In this document: positions 5,851-13,120 of the stretch, in pieces | Layout of the letters: the number at the start of each line of letters is the position of its first letter | Numbering within the stretch: position 1 is the stretch's first letter | Source of the DNA: Nocardia sp. NRRL S-836 | GTDB lineage: Bacteria; Actinomycetota; Actinomycetes; Mycobacteriales; Pseudonocardiaceae | Length of the DNA: 15,693 nt | Reading direction: 5' to 3' | Assembly (NCBI RefSeq): GCF_001279525.1 | Contig: NZ_LGDY01000162.1 | Coordinates: forward strand, 1 to 15,693 | Made by a program: the position numbers and the translations under genes | Notes under the pieces: model-generated | Database searches by the model: none | Seen by the model: the letters and a program-made list of their open reading frames with translations, nothing else | What the model was told of the DNA's origin: nothing

Positions 5851-5983
5851 AGATGGGCGGCCCGAGATCAAGGCGCAGAAGGTGACTGCTCACCGAGGTG
5901 AGCGAAGAACCGGACGAGCCGGCCTTCAGGAGTCGAACCTGAGATACCGAAGTAACCCTCTGCTGCGCACCGGGCCTGCATCC
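5851..5983 (-). ncRNA. Y RNA 3 (YrlA type) with permuted tRNA-like domain
   Basis: Outer pairs on the minus strand are GATG (5982-5979) with CATC (5855-5852) and GGCCCG (5976-5971) with CGGGCC (5864-5859). GAGGGT (5960-5955) pairs with ACCTTC (5883-5878). The Ro-binding core is GGTGCGCAGCAGAGGGTTAC. The tRNA-like part has a T-arm with a perfect 5-bp stem and TTCGACT loop (5942-5926). A closed acceptor-like hairpin of 6 bp with two G-U pairs and loop CTCGT follows (5924-5908). The D-arm is GCTC-ACCTCGGT-GAGC (5903-5888), with a GG in its loop. No anticodon arm exists; its place is taken by the Y stem. The 5' end and promoter are not clear. Confidence 0.8.
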
Positions 5984-6082
5984 ATACAACCACACCGTGC
6001 AAGTGCTTTTGCGCGCAAGCCTGGAACCGTGCAGCGATCGAGCGAAGCGAGGCGTGTCTACCTTCCCTTGACGGGTAGCGGT

Positions 6083-6097
6083 GACCACCCCGTGGTC
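6083..6097. repeat. Short perfect inverted repeat upstream of the Y array
   Basis: GACCAC-CCC-GTGGTC is a perfect 6+3+6 palindrome about 100 bp upstream of Y RNA 3. It directly flanks the larger inverted repeat at 6100-6224. It could be an operator or a small hairpin. No regulator is known. Confidence 0.35.
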
Positions 6098-6099
6098 TT

Positions 6100-6224
6100 G
6101 CGATTGGGGCTTGACTTTGAGGGCGGGGCGATATCCTGGTAGGGATCGGCCGGGCGCTTCTCAGCCCGGCTTTTGAAGGCCGACTCATCGCCCCGCTAGA
6201 GGCTCGAAGTCAAGCCCCAATCGC
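6100..6224. repeat. 125-bp nested inverted repeat, MITE-like or structured RNA
   Basis: The outer 18-bp arms are perfect: GCGATTGGGGCTTGACTT (6100-6117) with its complement at 6207-6224. Inside them are 9-bp perfect arms CGGGGCGAT (6124-6132) and ATCGCCCCG (6187-6195). Further in are the hairpins ATCC/GGAT (6133-6146) and GCCGGGC/GCCCGGC (6149-6170). No coding frame runs through. No target duplication is obvious at the edges. Both arms contain TTGACT, a -35-like hexamer pointing inward. It could be a miniature inverted-repeat element or a branched RNA. The sequence alone does not decide. Confidence 0.6.
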
Positions 6225-6225
6225 T

Positions 6226-6265
6226 ATCGTCGCGAAGCGGCGATGAACCCCGAACAACCCCGAAC
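6226..6265. repeat. Small hairpin and tandem 10-bp repeat in the DedA-Y array gap
   Basis: ATCGTCGC-GAA-GCGGCGAT (6226-6244) forms an 8-bp stem with one G-U on the plus strand. AACCCCGAAC is repeated twice in tandem at 6246-6265. The hairpin could help end the DedA gene transcript, but its minus-strand version has a mismatch. The remaining 50 bp to the DedA stop show nothing recognisable. Confidence 0.3.
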
Positions 6266-6317
6266 GTCGTCCCTGCCTGACCAGCCACGGTGTCAAGGTG
6301 AGCGACGATCGCGCCCC

Positions 6318-6968
6318 TCAAGGCGCCGTCTTCACGAACCGCCGCAAAAGATAGAACACCCCCGCAGTGGCCAAGAACCCCACCGCGCTGATCATCACAA
6401 TCTGCTCCACCGTATCCGCCTGCGCTCCGGCAAGCACATACGCCGCACAAATCGGCACGGTCCCCACGAGCGTGCTGAGCATGAACGTCCAGAACGACAC
6501 CCGTGACACCCCCGCGGACACCGACACGGTCTCCGCCATCATCGGGATCCCGCGCGCCACGCCGAAGAACCACGGCCCGAACTGCCGCCCCCACCGCCGC
6601 ATCTCCCGGAGCTCCTCGATCGTCACGACGCGGCGCACGAGCCACGGGCGGGCGAACCTCCCCAGGGCGTACCCGGCGGCGGAGGAGCCCAGGGACCCGA
6701 TGACCGCGAGTGCGAGTCCGAAGGGCACGCCGAGTGCCGTTCCCGCGAGGACGATGAGCGGAGTGGACGGTACGGGCAGAAGCACGTCCACGACGAGGAG
6801 GGCGAAGATGGCCACGGCCGCCCACAGCGGGTCGATGCCGCGGACCCACGTCACGACTCCCTCGAAGTCGATCAGGTCGAACGCCTCGAACACGATCCAG
6901 CTCAGCAGCACGAAGCCGAGCACGACGAACGGTATCCACTTCCACCGCACGCCCGTCTCATAACTCAT
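6318..6968 (-). CDS. DedA/TVP38-type (VTT domain) membrane protein
   Basis: This is a multi-pass inner-membrane protein of the DedA/VTT superfamily, whose members act in lipid translocation, membrane homeostasis or transport. From ATG 6968 it is 216 aa. Hydrophobic segments lie at about 12-30, 47-64, 68-92, 155-180 and 188-207. VTT-type features seen are LLPVPSTPLIVLAG (63-76), GSLGSSAAGYALGRF (91-105) and FFGVARGIPMMAETVSVSAG (134-153) with the conserved arginine and proline. The start is uncertain because no good ribosome site precedes ATG 6968, and an in-frame GTG lies 18 nt upstream. It lies between the Y array and ubiB, on the same strand as both. The substrate is unknown. Confidence 0.85.
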   Translation of the reverse strand: MSYETGVRWKWIPFVVLGFVLLSWIVFEAFDLIDFEGVVTWVRGIDPLWAAVAIFALLVVDVLLPVPSTPLIVLAGTALGVPFGLALAVIGSLGSSAAGYALGRFARPWLVRRVVTIEELREMRRWGRQFGPWFFGVARGIPMMAETVSVSAGVSRVSFWTFMLSTLVGTVPICAAYVLAGAQADTVEQIVMISAVGFLATAGVFYLLRRFVKTAP

Positions 6969-7043
6969 CGGGTGATGGTCGCCCACCGCGATGCGCCGGA
7001 CAATCCGCCACTGGCGCAGGTTCCGCGAAGGAGACACGCACGA

Positions 7044-7183
7044 GTGACGACCTCGTGCCGTTTCCGGGGCTCTGGGTGCTCGATCCGGCACGCAGCGCAC
7101 ACGCCGGGGTCATCACGAACGGGGACCCGGGTACACAGTGGACCTCCAGCAGGACACGGGTCGGTCCACCGCGGGAGGTCTAG
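7044..7183 (+). pseudogene. Possible remnant of a YceI-like N-terminus
   Basis: After a GAAGGAG ribosome-like site, GTG at 7044 begins VTTS. A frame change near 7055 then gives VPFPGLWVLDPARSAHAG, ending at TAG 7181-7183. The PG-W-DP--S pattern resembles the start of YceI-family proteins. The match is short, the frame is broken and the rest of the domain is absent. It may be chance sequence in the gap between ubiB and the DedA gene. Confidence 0.2.
7141..7180 (-). terminator. Hairpin at the end of the UbiB-like gene
   Basis: GACCTCC (7141-7147) pairs with GGAGGTC (7174-7180), with an inner GGAC/GTCC pair. On the minus strand it overlaps the last base of the ubiB stop codon and extends downstream. 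There is no U tract. Terminator function is inferred from position. Confidence 0.4.
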
Positions 7184-9057
7184 GCGCGGGGCCGGAACAC
7201 CGCGACGACGACGCGCAGGCCCAGCAGCACCGAGATGATCAGCAGGTTGTAGCCGAGCACCTGGTAGAGGCCCACGTCCGGCAGCACGCGCGGTCCGCCG
7301 GGGGAGCCGAGCAGGAGCACGGCCATCACGCCCGCGGTCGCGCCGAGGACGGTCAGCATCACCTGGTGCAGCAGGCCGGTCACATAGGCGCGGTCGCGTT
7401 CGTCGGCGAACAGGCGCATCGACATGCTCAGGCGGCCCTGTTCCACCGCGCCGGTGATGCGGTCGACGCGGCGTGGCAGGCGGCGCAGCATCGGGAGCAC
7501 GGCCTGCAGCTCCTCGGTGAGCGTGCGCTGGACCGACTCCGGGGTCAGTCGTTCGGAGATCTGCTCGGCGGCGAACGCCCGTGACTCCACGACGACGTTG
7601 AAGCCGGGCGAGAGGACGCTCAGCGTGCCTTCGAGGGTGGCCAGCGCGCGGAACACCGCGGCGACCTCCGGCGGGACGCTCAGGCCGAACCGCGACACGA
7701 TCAGGAACAGGTCGCCGAACATCTCGACGTCCGGGCGCATGCCCGCGCCCAGGTGGCGGGCCATGAACTGGCCGAGCGAGCGTTCCAGGCGCTGCTCGTC
7801 GATGTCCTCCGGGCGGGAGGTCAGCTCCAGCAACGCGTCGGTCAGGGCGGCCGGGTCGCTGCGGTCGATCGCGAGCAGCAGCCGTTGCAACGCCGCGCGC
7901 AGCGCCGAGTCGATCCGGCCGACCGAGCCGAAGTCGAGCAGGCCCAGGCGGCCGTCGGACAGCAGCAGCACGTTGCCCGGATGCGGGTCGGCGTGGAAGA
8001 TGCCGTCGAGCACGACCTGCCGCAGCACGAACCGCAGCAACGTCCGCGCGAGGCCCTCATCGGTCGCGGTCCCACGCACCGGCACGCCGTCGAGGCGGTC
8101 CATCACGAGCACCCGCGAGGTCGACAGGTGCACGTGCGGCAGGGCCACGGAGGCGTCCGCGACGGCGGACACGGTGGCGATGTTGCGGGCCTCGACGCGG
8201 AAGTCCAGCTCCTCGCGCAACGCCGCGGCGAACCCGGCCGCCAGGTCCCGCACGCCCAGCGCCGAACCCCACCGCGTCCGCTGCAACGTCTCGGCCAGCC
8301 GTCCGACGATGTCGAGGTCGCCCTCGGCGACCGACCGCACGTCCGGCCGCTGCACCTTCACCACGACCTCGGCACCCGACCTCAGCACCGCCCGGTGCAC
8401 CTGCGCGATGGAGGCCGCCGCCAGCGGTTCGGGGTTGACCGAGGCGAACGCGTCCATCCCGACCTCGGCGTCGAGCACGGCGCGCACCGACTCCCACGGC
8501 GCGGGCGGTACCTTGTCCTGCAGCAGGGCCAGTTCCTCGACGAACTCCGGCGACAGCAGGTCGGACCGGGTCGACAGCACCTGGCCGAGCTTCACGAACG
8601 TCACCCCGGCGTCCTGCAACGCGAGCCGCAGCGACCGCGCGAGGCCGGCGGAGGAGCGTTCGCGGCCGCGCAGGTAGGGCCCGAGGCCGTGCCGGAACGC
8701 GATCGCGGTGATGCGCGAGTACCGCCGCGTGCGGGCGATCCGGCGGCGCAGCATGCCCCACCACTCCGTCGGCGGCGGGATCGAGCCGGTCGGCACGATG
8801 ATCTCCGCGAACGCCAGCAGGCTGATCACCGCGAGGATCGACAGGCCGAGCTGCAGCGTCACCAGCCCCGCCGTCGGTTCGACGGTGGTCTCGCCGAACG
8901 CGCTCGACGCGACCGACATGGCCAGCAGGCACGCCAGCGCCGTGCGGATCAGGCCGATGCGCAGGCCCAGGATCCGGCGCGCCGCCAGGGACATGCCCAG
9001 GACCAGCAGCAGGAACGTGATCGGGAAGCCGATCGTGTGAACGAGGAGGTCCCCCAT
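7180..9057 (-). CDS. UbiB/AarF (ABC1/ADCK) family membrane kinase-like protein
   Basis: UbiB-family proteins are atypical kinase-like ATPases linked to quinone and isoprenoid lipid metabolism. The 625-aa protein has three N-terminal hydrophobic segments (about 6-28, 34-52, 64-88). Next comes the kinase-like core with the family motifs: KLGQ (156-159), an alanine-rich loop AASIAQVH (214-221), Lys234 in VKVQRP, and the ELDF---EARN segment. HADPHPGN at 355-362 and the metal motif LLDFG with Asp375 follow. Two C-terminal membrane segments follow, typical of the bacterial long form. The ATG at 9057 lacks a ribosome site, but a TAGGCT -10-like box ends 7 nt before it, so a leaderless message is plausible. 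Menaquinone biology is expected in actinomycetes, but the substrate is unknown. Confidence 0.92.
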   Translation of the reverse strand: MGDLLVHTIGFPITFLLLVLGMSLAARRILGLRIGLIRTALACLLAMSVASSAFGETTVEPTAGLVTLQLGLSILAVISLLAFAEIIVPTGSIPPPTEWWGMLRRRIARTRRYSRITAIAFRHGLGPYLRGRERSSAGLARSLRLALQDAGVTFVKLGQVLSTRSDLLSPEFVEELALLQDKVPPAPWESVRAVLDAEVGMDAFASVNPEPLAAASIAQVHRAVLRSGAEVVVKVQRPDVRSVAEGDLDIVGRLAETLQRTRWGSALGVRDLAAGFAAALREELDFRVEARNIATVSAVADASVALPHVHLSTSRVLVMDRLDGVPVRGTATDEGLARTLLRFVLRQVVLDGIFHADPHPGNVLLLSDGRLGLLDFGSVGRIDSALRAALQRLLLAIDRSDPAALTDALLELTSRPEDIDEQRLERSLGQFMARHLGAGMRPDVEMFGDLFLIVSRFGLSVPPEVAAVFRALATLEGTLSVLSPGFNVVVESRAFAAEQISERLTPESVQRTLTEELQAVLPMLRRLPRRVDRITGAVEQGRLSMSMRLFADERDRAYVTGLLHQVMLTVLGATAGVMAVLLLGSPGGPRVLPDVGLYQVLGYNLLIISVLLGLRVVVAVFRPRA

Positions 9058-9164
9058 GATCCGCAGCCTAGGCACGGTCTTGACTCGGAGCGGGCCGGTC
9101 GCGAAAGATCCGATGAATCGCCGCCGCGTGGACCTGACCGCACAGCGAAGTGAGGTGCCCGAAC

Positions 9165-10335
9165 GTGGTGGAACTCAACCGGCGTGCGCTGCTCGCGGCA
9201 CATTGGCGGGGGCGGCGGGCAATGCGCTGCGCCACGGCGACGCCCACGCCGCACACGGCGTCGACTGGCAGGACTTCATCGGAACATCGGATCTGATCTG
9301 GCGCAGAATGCCGACCACGTGGTTCGAGGGGCCCTTCCTCGGCAACGGCTTCCTCGGCTCCGCCGCTACGCCGAGCCGGGCACGAACGCGATCCGGTTCA
9401 ACGTCCGGCTCGCCGTGCAGCCGCTCGACGCCGGCGGCGAGCACGTCACGGCCTGGCGCGAGGTCACCCGCGGCACCCGCCGCACGCTGTTCACCAGCGT
9501 CACCTGGTCGCACCCGCGCCGGATGGCCGTGCGCAGGGCGGTCGGCAACGTCCGGTGCGGCTCGGCCGAGGGCCTCGCGGTCGAGCACCGCCTGTGGTGG
9601 CACGACTTCTACCGCAGAAGCTTCCTGTCCATCCCGGACCGGCGGTTGCAGGCGTTCTACTGGATCCAGCTCTACAAGTTCGCCTCCGCCGCCCGCAGGA
9701 CCGCGCCCGCGATGTCACCTGCGGGCCGTGGCTGGAGAACACGCCGTGGCCTGGCACGTGGTGGAACCGGCACACCATGGACGACCGGGTGCTGCGCGAC
9801 GTGCTGTTCCCGTTGCTGCGCAGGGCGGTCAACTACTACTTCCACTTCCTCACCAGGGGAACCGATGGCAGGTGGCACCTGCCTTTCACGTTCTCACCCG
9901 AGTACGGGGTGAACGCGCCAGACTGCAACTACGACCTGGTCATCGAGACGCCGTTGTCGGCCGTGCAGTCGATGCACGACATGCTGTGCCAGAGCTGGGG
10001 CGGCGTCGTCCGCGTCTTCCCCGCGGTGCCGGTGTCCTGGCCGGAGGTCTCGCTCGACAACTTCCGCACGCAGGGCGCGTTCCTGCTCAGTGCGGCCCGG
10101 CGGCAGGGCGTCACGCGCTGGGTCCGGCTGCGCAGCGAAGCGGCGCGTCGTGGGGACGGACATCCACGATCCCGTCGTGCGCGACCGCTGGGGCCGGCCG
10201 AGGCGGTTTTCGGTGCTGCACAACGGAGATCTGCGCATCGAGCTCAAGCGTGGCGAGGAAGCGGTCATCCACCGCGCCGGTGACCGGCCGGACCTGCGGA
10301 TCGAGCCCGTGGCCGGTGCTCCGGCGCTGCCGTGA
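9165..10335 (+). pseudogene. Decayed secreted GH95-like glycoside hydrolase
   Basis: Recognisable pieces lie in order but in changing frames. A Tat-like start (VVELNRRALLAA) from GTG 9165 is followed by DLIWRRMPTTWFEGPFLGNG (about 9288-9350). Next come AEPGTNAIRFNV up to FYWIQLYKFASAA (about 9370-9690) and CGPWLENTPWPGTWWN joined directly to RHTMDDRVLRDVLFPLLRR. SPEYGVNAPDCNYDL is joined to VIETPLSAVQSMHDML (9718-10130), and a last piece ends at 10335. At least four frame changes and two or more internal deletions are needed to explain this. The remaining length (about 390 codons) is roughly half of what I recall for such Tat-secreted family-95-like proteins. It is dead as read. Confidence 0.85.
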
Positions 10336-10355
10336 GGGCTGCCGGGGTAGGACGC

Positions 10356-10398
10356 CACCGGTGTTCCAGCGCGACGGCGGTGCGCTGGAACACCGGTG
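10356..10398. terminator. Bidirectional terminator, 17-bp perfect stem
   Basis: CACCGGTGTTCCAGCGC (10356-10372) pairs perfectly with 10382-10398 around a 9-nt loop. It lies between the convergent hydrolase pseudogene and the protease inhibitor gene, so it can serve both. It has outlived the function of the pseudogene. Confidence 0.8.
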
Positions 10399-10405
10399 AC
10401 GCGGC

Positions 10406-10798
10406 TCAGAAGTCGAAGACCTTGCCGGTGGAAGCCCGCATGACGCACGGGTTCGAGTAGACCTGCTGGAAGTCGATCCTCTTGTTGCGCCACTTGCCGC
10501 GCAACGTCGCCTTGGTCGGGTTCAGCTCCATCGTGCACAGCGCGCCGGTGTCGTCCAGCTTGCGGAAGTCACCGTCCACGGGCATGAGCTGATCGCACGC
10601 CTCCTGGGCGTGCTTGTGCGGTCCGCCAGCGGGTTCGCACTGCAACTGCGTGGTGCTGAGGGTGCCCATCTCCGGTTGCACCGACAGCACCACGCCGGCC
10701 GCGGGGAGGAGTGCTGCCAGTGGTGAGGCTGCAGCCGTCGCGGGGACGAGTGGTGCCGCGAACGCGAGGCAGGCGAACAAAATCCGGGTCCTTGCCAT
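10406..10798 (-). CDS. Secreted subtilisin-inhibitor-like (SSI family) protein
   Basis: This is a protease inhibitor of the Streptomyces subtilisin inhibitor family (MEROPS I16), secreted and acting on extracellular serine proteases. From ATG 10798 it is 130 aa with a signal peptide (MARTRILFACLAFAAPLVPATAAA, cut near 24-25). The family core is clear: CEPAGGPHKHAQEACDQL, VDGDF, then CTMELNP and SNPCVMRASTGKVFDF. Four cysteines (54, 68, 88, 118) give the two usual disulfides. By alignment to SSI the reactive site is Met90-Glu91, so Met occupies P1 as in SSI itself. The ATG is preferred over the upstream in-frame starts because it begins the signal peptide. It lies 87 bp after the SGNH hydrolase gene on the same strand. 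Confidence 0.92.
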   Translation of the reverse strand: MARTRILFACLAFAAPLVPATAAASPLAALLPAAGVVLSVQPEMGTLSTTQLQCEPAGGPHKHAQEACDQLMPVDGDFRKLDDTGALCTMELNPTKATLRGKWRNKRIDFQQVYSNPCVMRASTGKVFDF

Positions 10799-10885
10799 GC
10801 CACCACTGTGGCGTGCCGAGGACCCGGAACTCCAACGAACTCGGCGGTAAGCACCGGATCGGGTGGTCCGCCGAACCCCGTGCAA

Positions 10886-11755
10886 CTAGACGGTCGCGAG
10901 CTCCGTCCCGGCCAGCACGGCGGCCACCTGCTCACCGACCGCAGCCATGCCCTTGGCGTTCGGGTGAACCGGGAACGCGGGGCTGGTCGGGATGATGCCC
11001 TCCACCCACTTGTCCCACGGCGCCGCGCACGTGTCGCGACCGAGGCTGATGTCGTACGGGTTCACGAAGGTGGCACCGGAGGCCGCGGCCTGGGCGCCGA
11101 GCATCCCGTTGAGCTGCTGCTGCACGCCGTCGAGGTACGGGACGTCGCCGCGCGAGATCGGCACGACCGGCCAGCACCCACCGGACGGCGGCAGGACCCG
11201 CAGGTAGCCGACCACGACGATCTGAGCATTGGGGGAGCGCTGCTTGATGCCCGCGAGGACGGCGGCGACCTTGGGAGCGGTGGCGTCGACGCGCTGGGCG
11301 AGGGAGTCGCCGAAGTGGGCCTTGCAGGGTGCGCCGGCCGGGTCGAGCACGCTCTTGCCGGCACACGTGAGGATGATGTCGGAGAAGCCGATGTCGTTGC
11401 CGCCGATGGACACCGTGACGAGGTCGGTGGTGGGCTTCAGCGCGGAGAACTGCGGCGCGGGCTGACCGGGGAACCCGGACTGCACACCGGCCATGTCCTT
11501 GGTCTGCGCCCCACCGCACGAGATGTCGGTGAAGCTCTCGACGTTCAGCCGGCGCGCCAGCACCGACGGGTAGTTCTGCGTGGACTTGAAGCAGCTGAGC
11601 GGATCGAGCCGTTGCAGCGGGATGAACGGCCCGGAGACGAACGAGTCGCCCAGTGAGACGTACTCGCGGTACTGCGGCGCGGCGGAGGCGGCCGGAGCCA
11701 GGAACGCGGCGATCAGGGCGGTGAGCAGGGAGACAACAGTCACTCGGCGCGTCAT
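10886..11755 (-). CDS. Secreted SGNH/GDSL-type lipase or esterase
   Basis: This is an extracellular SGNH-fold ester hydrolase of the type known from Streptomyces lipases and esterases. The ATG at 11755 has a GAGGTAG ribosome site, giving 289 aa with a signal peptide (to about ASA 25). Block I is GDSFVSG with Ser38. The oxyanion glycine is in SCGGAQT, block III is GGNDIGF, and block V is HPNAKG with His264. The position three before His264 is Phe rather than Asp. The enzyme may therefore use a Ser-His dyad, as the S. scabies esterase does. Six cysteines in the mature protein suggest three disulfides. The promoter would be in the 87-bp divergent gap to the MFS gene, where a TTGACA-like -35 is seen. 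The substrate is unknown. Confidence 0.93.
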   Translation of the reverse strand: MTRRVTVVSLLTALIAAFLAPAASAAPQYREYVSLGDSFVSGPFIPLQRLDPLSCFKSTQNYPSVLARRLNVESFTDISCGGAQTKDMAGVQSGFPGQPAPQFSALKPTTDLVTVSIGGNDIGFSDIILTCAGKSVLDPAGAPCKAHFGDSLAQRVDATAPKVAAVLAGIKQRSPNAQIVVVGYLRVLPPSGGCWPVVPISRGDVPYLDGVQQQLNGMLGAQAAASGATFVNPYDISLGRDTCAAPWDKWVEGIIPTSPAFPVHPNAKGMAAVGEQVAAVLAGTELATV

Positions 11756-11842
11756 TGCTACCTCGTTACTGAGCAGTAGGAACGTAGGGCGAAGCGTGAC
11801 CGGGGCATTGCGCACTGTCAATCCCTCGACCAGGCTGGAACG

Positions 11843-13120
11843 ATGACGGGGGTACGCAAAGTAGCTTTCGCATCCGCGGTCGGTAACACGATCGAGCTTT
11901 ACGACTTCCTCTTGTACGGCACGGCCTCCGCGCTCGTGTTCGACAAGATCTTCTTCCCGCAGTTCGACTCGCGCGTCGGCGTGCTGCTCGCGTTCGCCAC
12001 GTTCGGCGCGGGCTTCTTCGCACGACCGCTGGGCGGTGCGGTCATCGGGCACCTCGGCGACCGGATCGGGCGGCGCTCGATGCTCGTCGTGACGCTGTCG
12101 GTGACAGGCCTGTCCACGGCGATGATCGGGCTGTTGCCGACCTACGCCCAGGTGGGCATCCTCGCGCCGTTGCTGCTGGTGCTGCTGCGGGTCGTGCAGG
12201 GCTTCTTCATGGGCGGTGAGCAGGGCGGCGCGTCGCTGATGGCCGTCGAGCACGCGCCACCGGGCCGCTGGGGCTGGTACGGCAGCTGGGTGTTCATCGG
12301 CTCGCCCGCGGGTGTCCTGCTGGCGAACCTCGCGATGTACCTGTCGTCGAAGGCGTCCGGGCCGGACTTCCTGTCGTGGGGCTGGCGGTTGCCGTTCCTG
12401 TTCTCGGTCGTGCTGGTCGGGATCGGCCTCTACATCCGGCTGCGGGTGCCGGAGAGCCCGCGGTTCGAGCGGGCGGAGAAGTCGCGGCTGCCGATCGCGG
12501 AGGTCTTGCGCACCCGGTGGAAGGTCGTGCTGCTGGGCGCGGGCGTGAACCTGGGCTTCACGATCTTCATCTACGTGCTGAGCGTGTTCATGATCGGCTA
12601 CGGCCGCACGGCGCTGAAGATCAGCGCGGACGACCTGCTGGTGGCGACCGTGATCGGGTCGCTGGCGCAGGTGGTGGCGGTACCGGCGTTCGCGGTGCTG
12701 TCGGACCGGATCGGGCGGCTGCCGGTGATGTTCGGCGGCGCGATCTTCCAGGCCGCGTTCGCGTTCCCGTTGTTCTGGCTCACGAGCGCGGGCTGGTTCA
12801 CGTTCGCGATGGTGCTCGGCTTCATCGGCTCGGCGGCGTTGTTCGGTCCGTCGGCGGCCTACTTCGCCGAGCTGTTCCGCACCCGCGTGCGCTACAGCGG
12901 CGTGGCGTTGAGCTTCCAGCTCGGCTCGGTGCTGGGCGGCGGGCTGGCACCGCTGGTCGCGCAGTCGTTGCTGCGCACCGGGACGTGGGCGATCTCGGTC
13001 TACCTGATGGCCGGTGCCGTGCTGTCCGGCGTCTGCCTGCTGGTGATCGGCTCAGCGCACGAGGCGGAGCCTGCGGGCGGAGAGCCCGACGCTCAGCCGC
13101 TGGCCCCAGCCGAGGCGTAG
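11843..13120 (+). CDS. MFS transporter, metabolite:H+ symporter (MHS) type
   Basis: This is a 12-helix major-facilitator protein, 425 aa, of the MHS subfamily that includes ShiA, ProP and KgtP. The N-terminus ([20 protein letters not shown]) is the MHS hallmark. The loop 2-3 motif is [10 protein letters not shown], helix 4 carries [15 protein letters not shown], and a second DRIGR-type loop follows in the C-half. Substrates in this subfamily are small organic acids, betaines or shikimate; this one cannot be assigned. The start ATG at 11843 is at the family position with a weak ribosome site (CTGGAAC). It is divergent from the SGNH gene. Its last 23 codons overlap the opposite-strand kinase-like gene, and the tail there ([13 protein letters not shown]) is hydrophilic and probably dispensable. 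Confidence 0.92.
   Translation: MTGVRKVAFASAVGNTIELYDFLLYGTASALVFDKIFFPQFDSRVGVLLAFATFGAGFFARPLGGAVIGHLGDRIGRRSMLVVTLSVTGLSTAMIGLLPTYAQVGILAPLLLVLLRVVQGFFMGGEQGGASLMAVEHAPPGRWGWYGSWVFIGSPAGVLLANLAMYLSSKASGPDFLSWGWRLPFLFSVVLVGIGLYIRLRVPESPRFERAEKSRLPIAEVLRTRWKVVLLGAGVNLGFTIFIYVLSVFMIGYGRTALKISADDLLVATVIGSLAQVVAVPAFAVLSDRIGRLPVMFGGAIFQAAFAFPLFWLTSAGWFTFAMVLGFIGSAALFGPSAAYFAELFRTRVRYSGVALSFQLGSVLGGGLAPLVAQSLLRTGTWAISVYLMAGAVLSGVCLLVIGSAHEAEPAGGEPDAQPLAPAEA

Noticed and set aside
5511..5990. CRISPR array
   Set aside because: The repeats are few, of unequal spacing and only partly similar. Their paired strands explain them as RNA structure.
6124..6195. A tRNA-Sec-like gene (long acceptor stem, long hairpin, CTTCAAA)
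   Set aside because: There is no T-loop sequence, no proper D-arm, and the CTTCAAAA loop competes with a stronger hairpin. Kept only as part of the inverted repeat.
7753..9153. Plus-strand frame of 466 codons antisense to the UbiB-like gene
   Set aside because: The composition is low-complexity Arg/Gln/His and no family is recognisable. The opposite strand has all UbiB motifs.
10799..10885. N-terminal extension of the protease inhibitor from 10885
   Set aside because: The ATG at 10798 begins a normal signal peptide. The upstream residues are Arg-rich and would spoil it.
11756..12253. N-terminal extension of the SGNH hydrolase to 12253
   Set aside because: It would run through the divergent promoter and into the MFS gene. 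ATG 11755 has a good ribosome site and starts a signal peptide.
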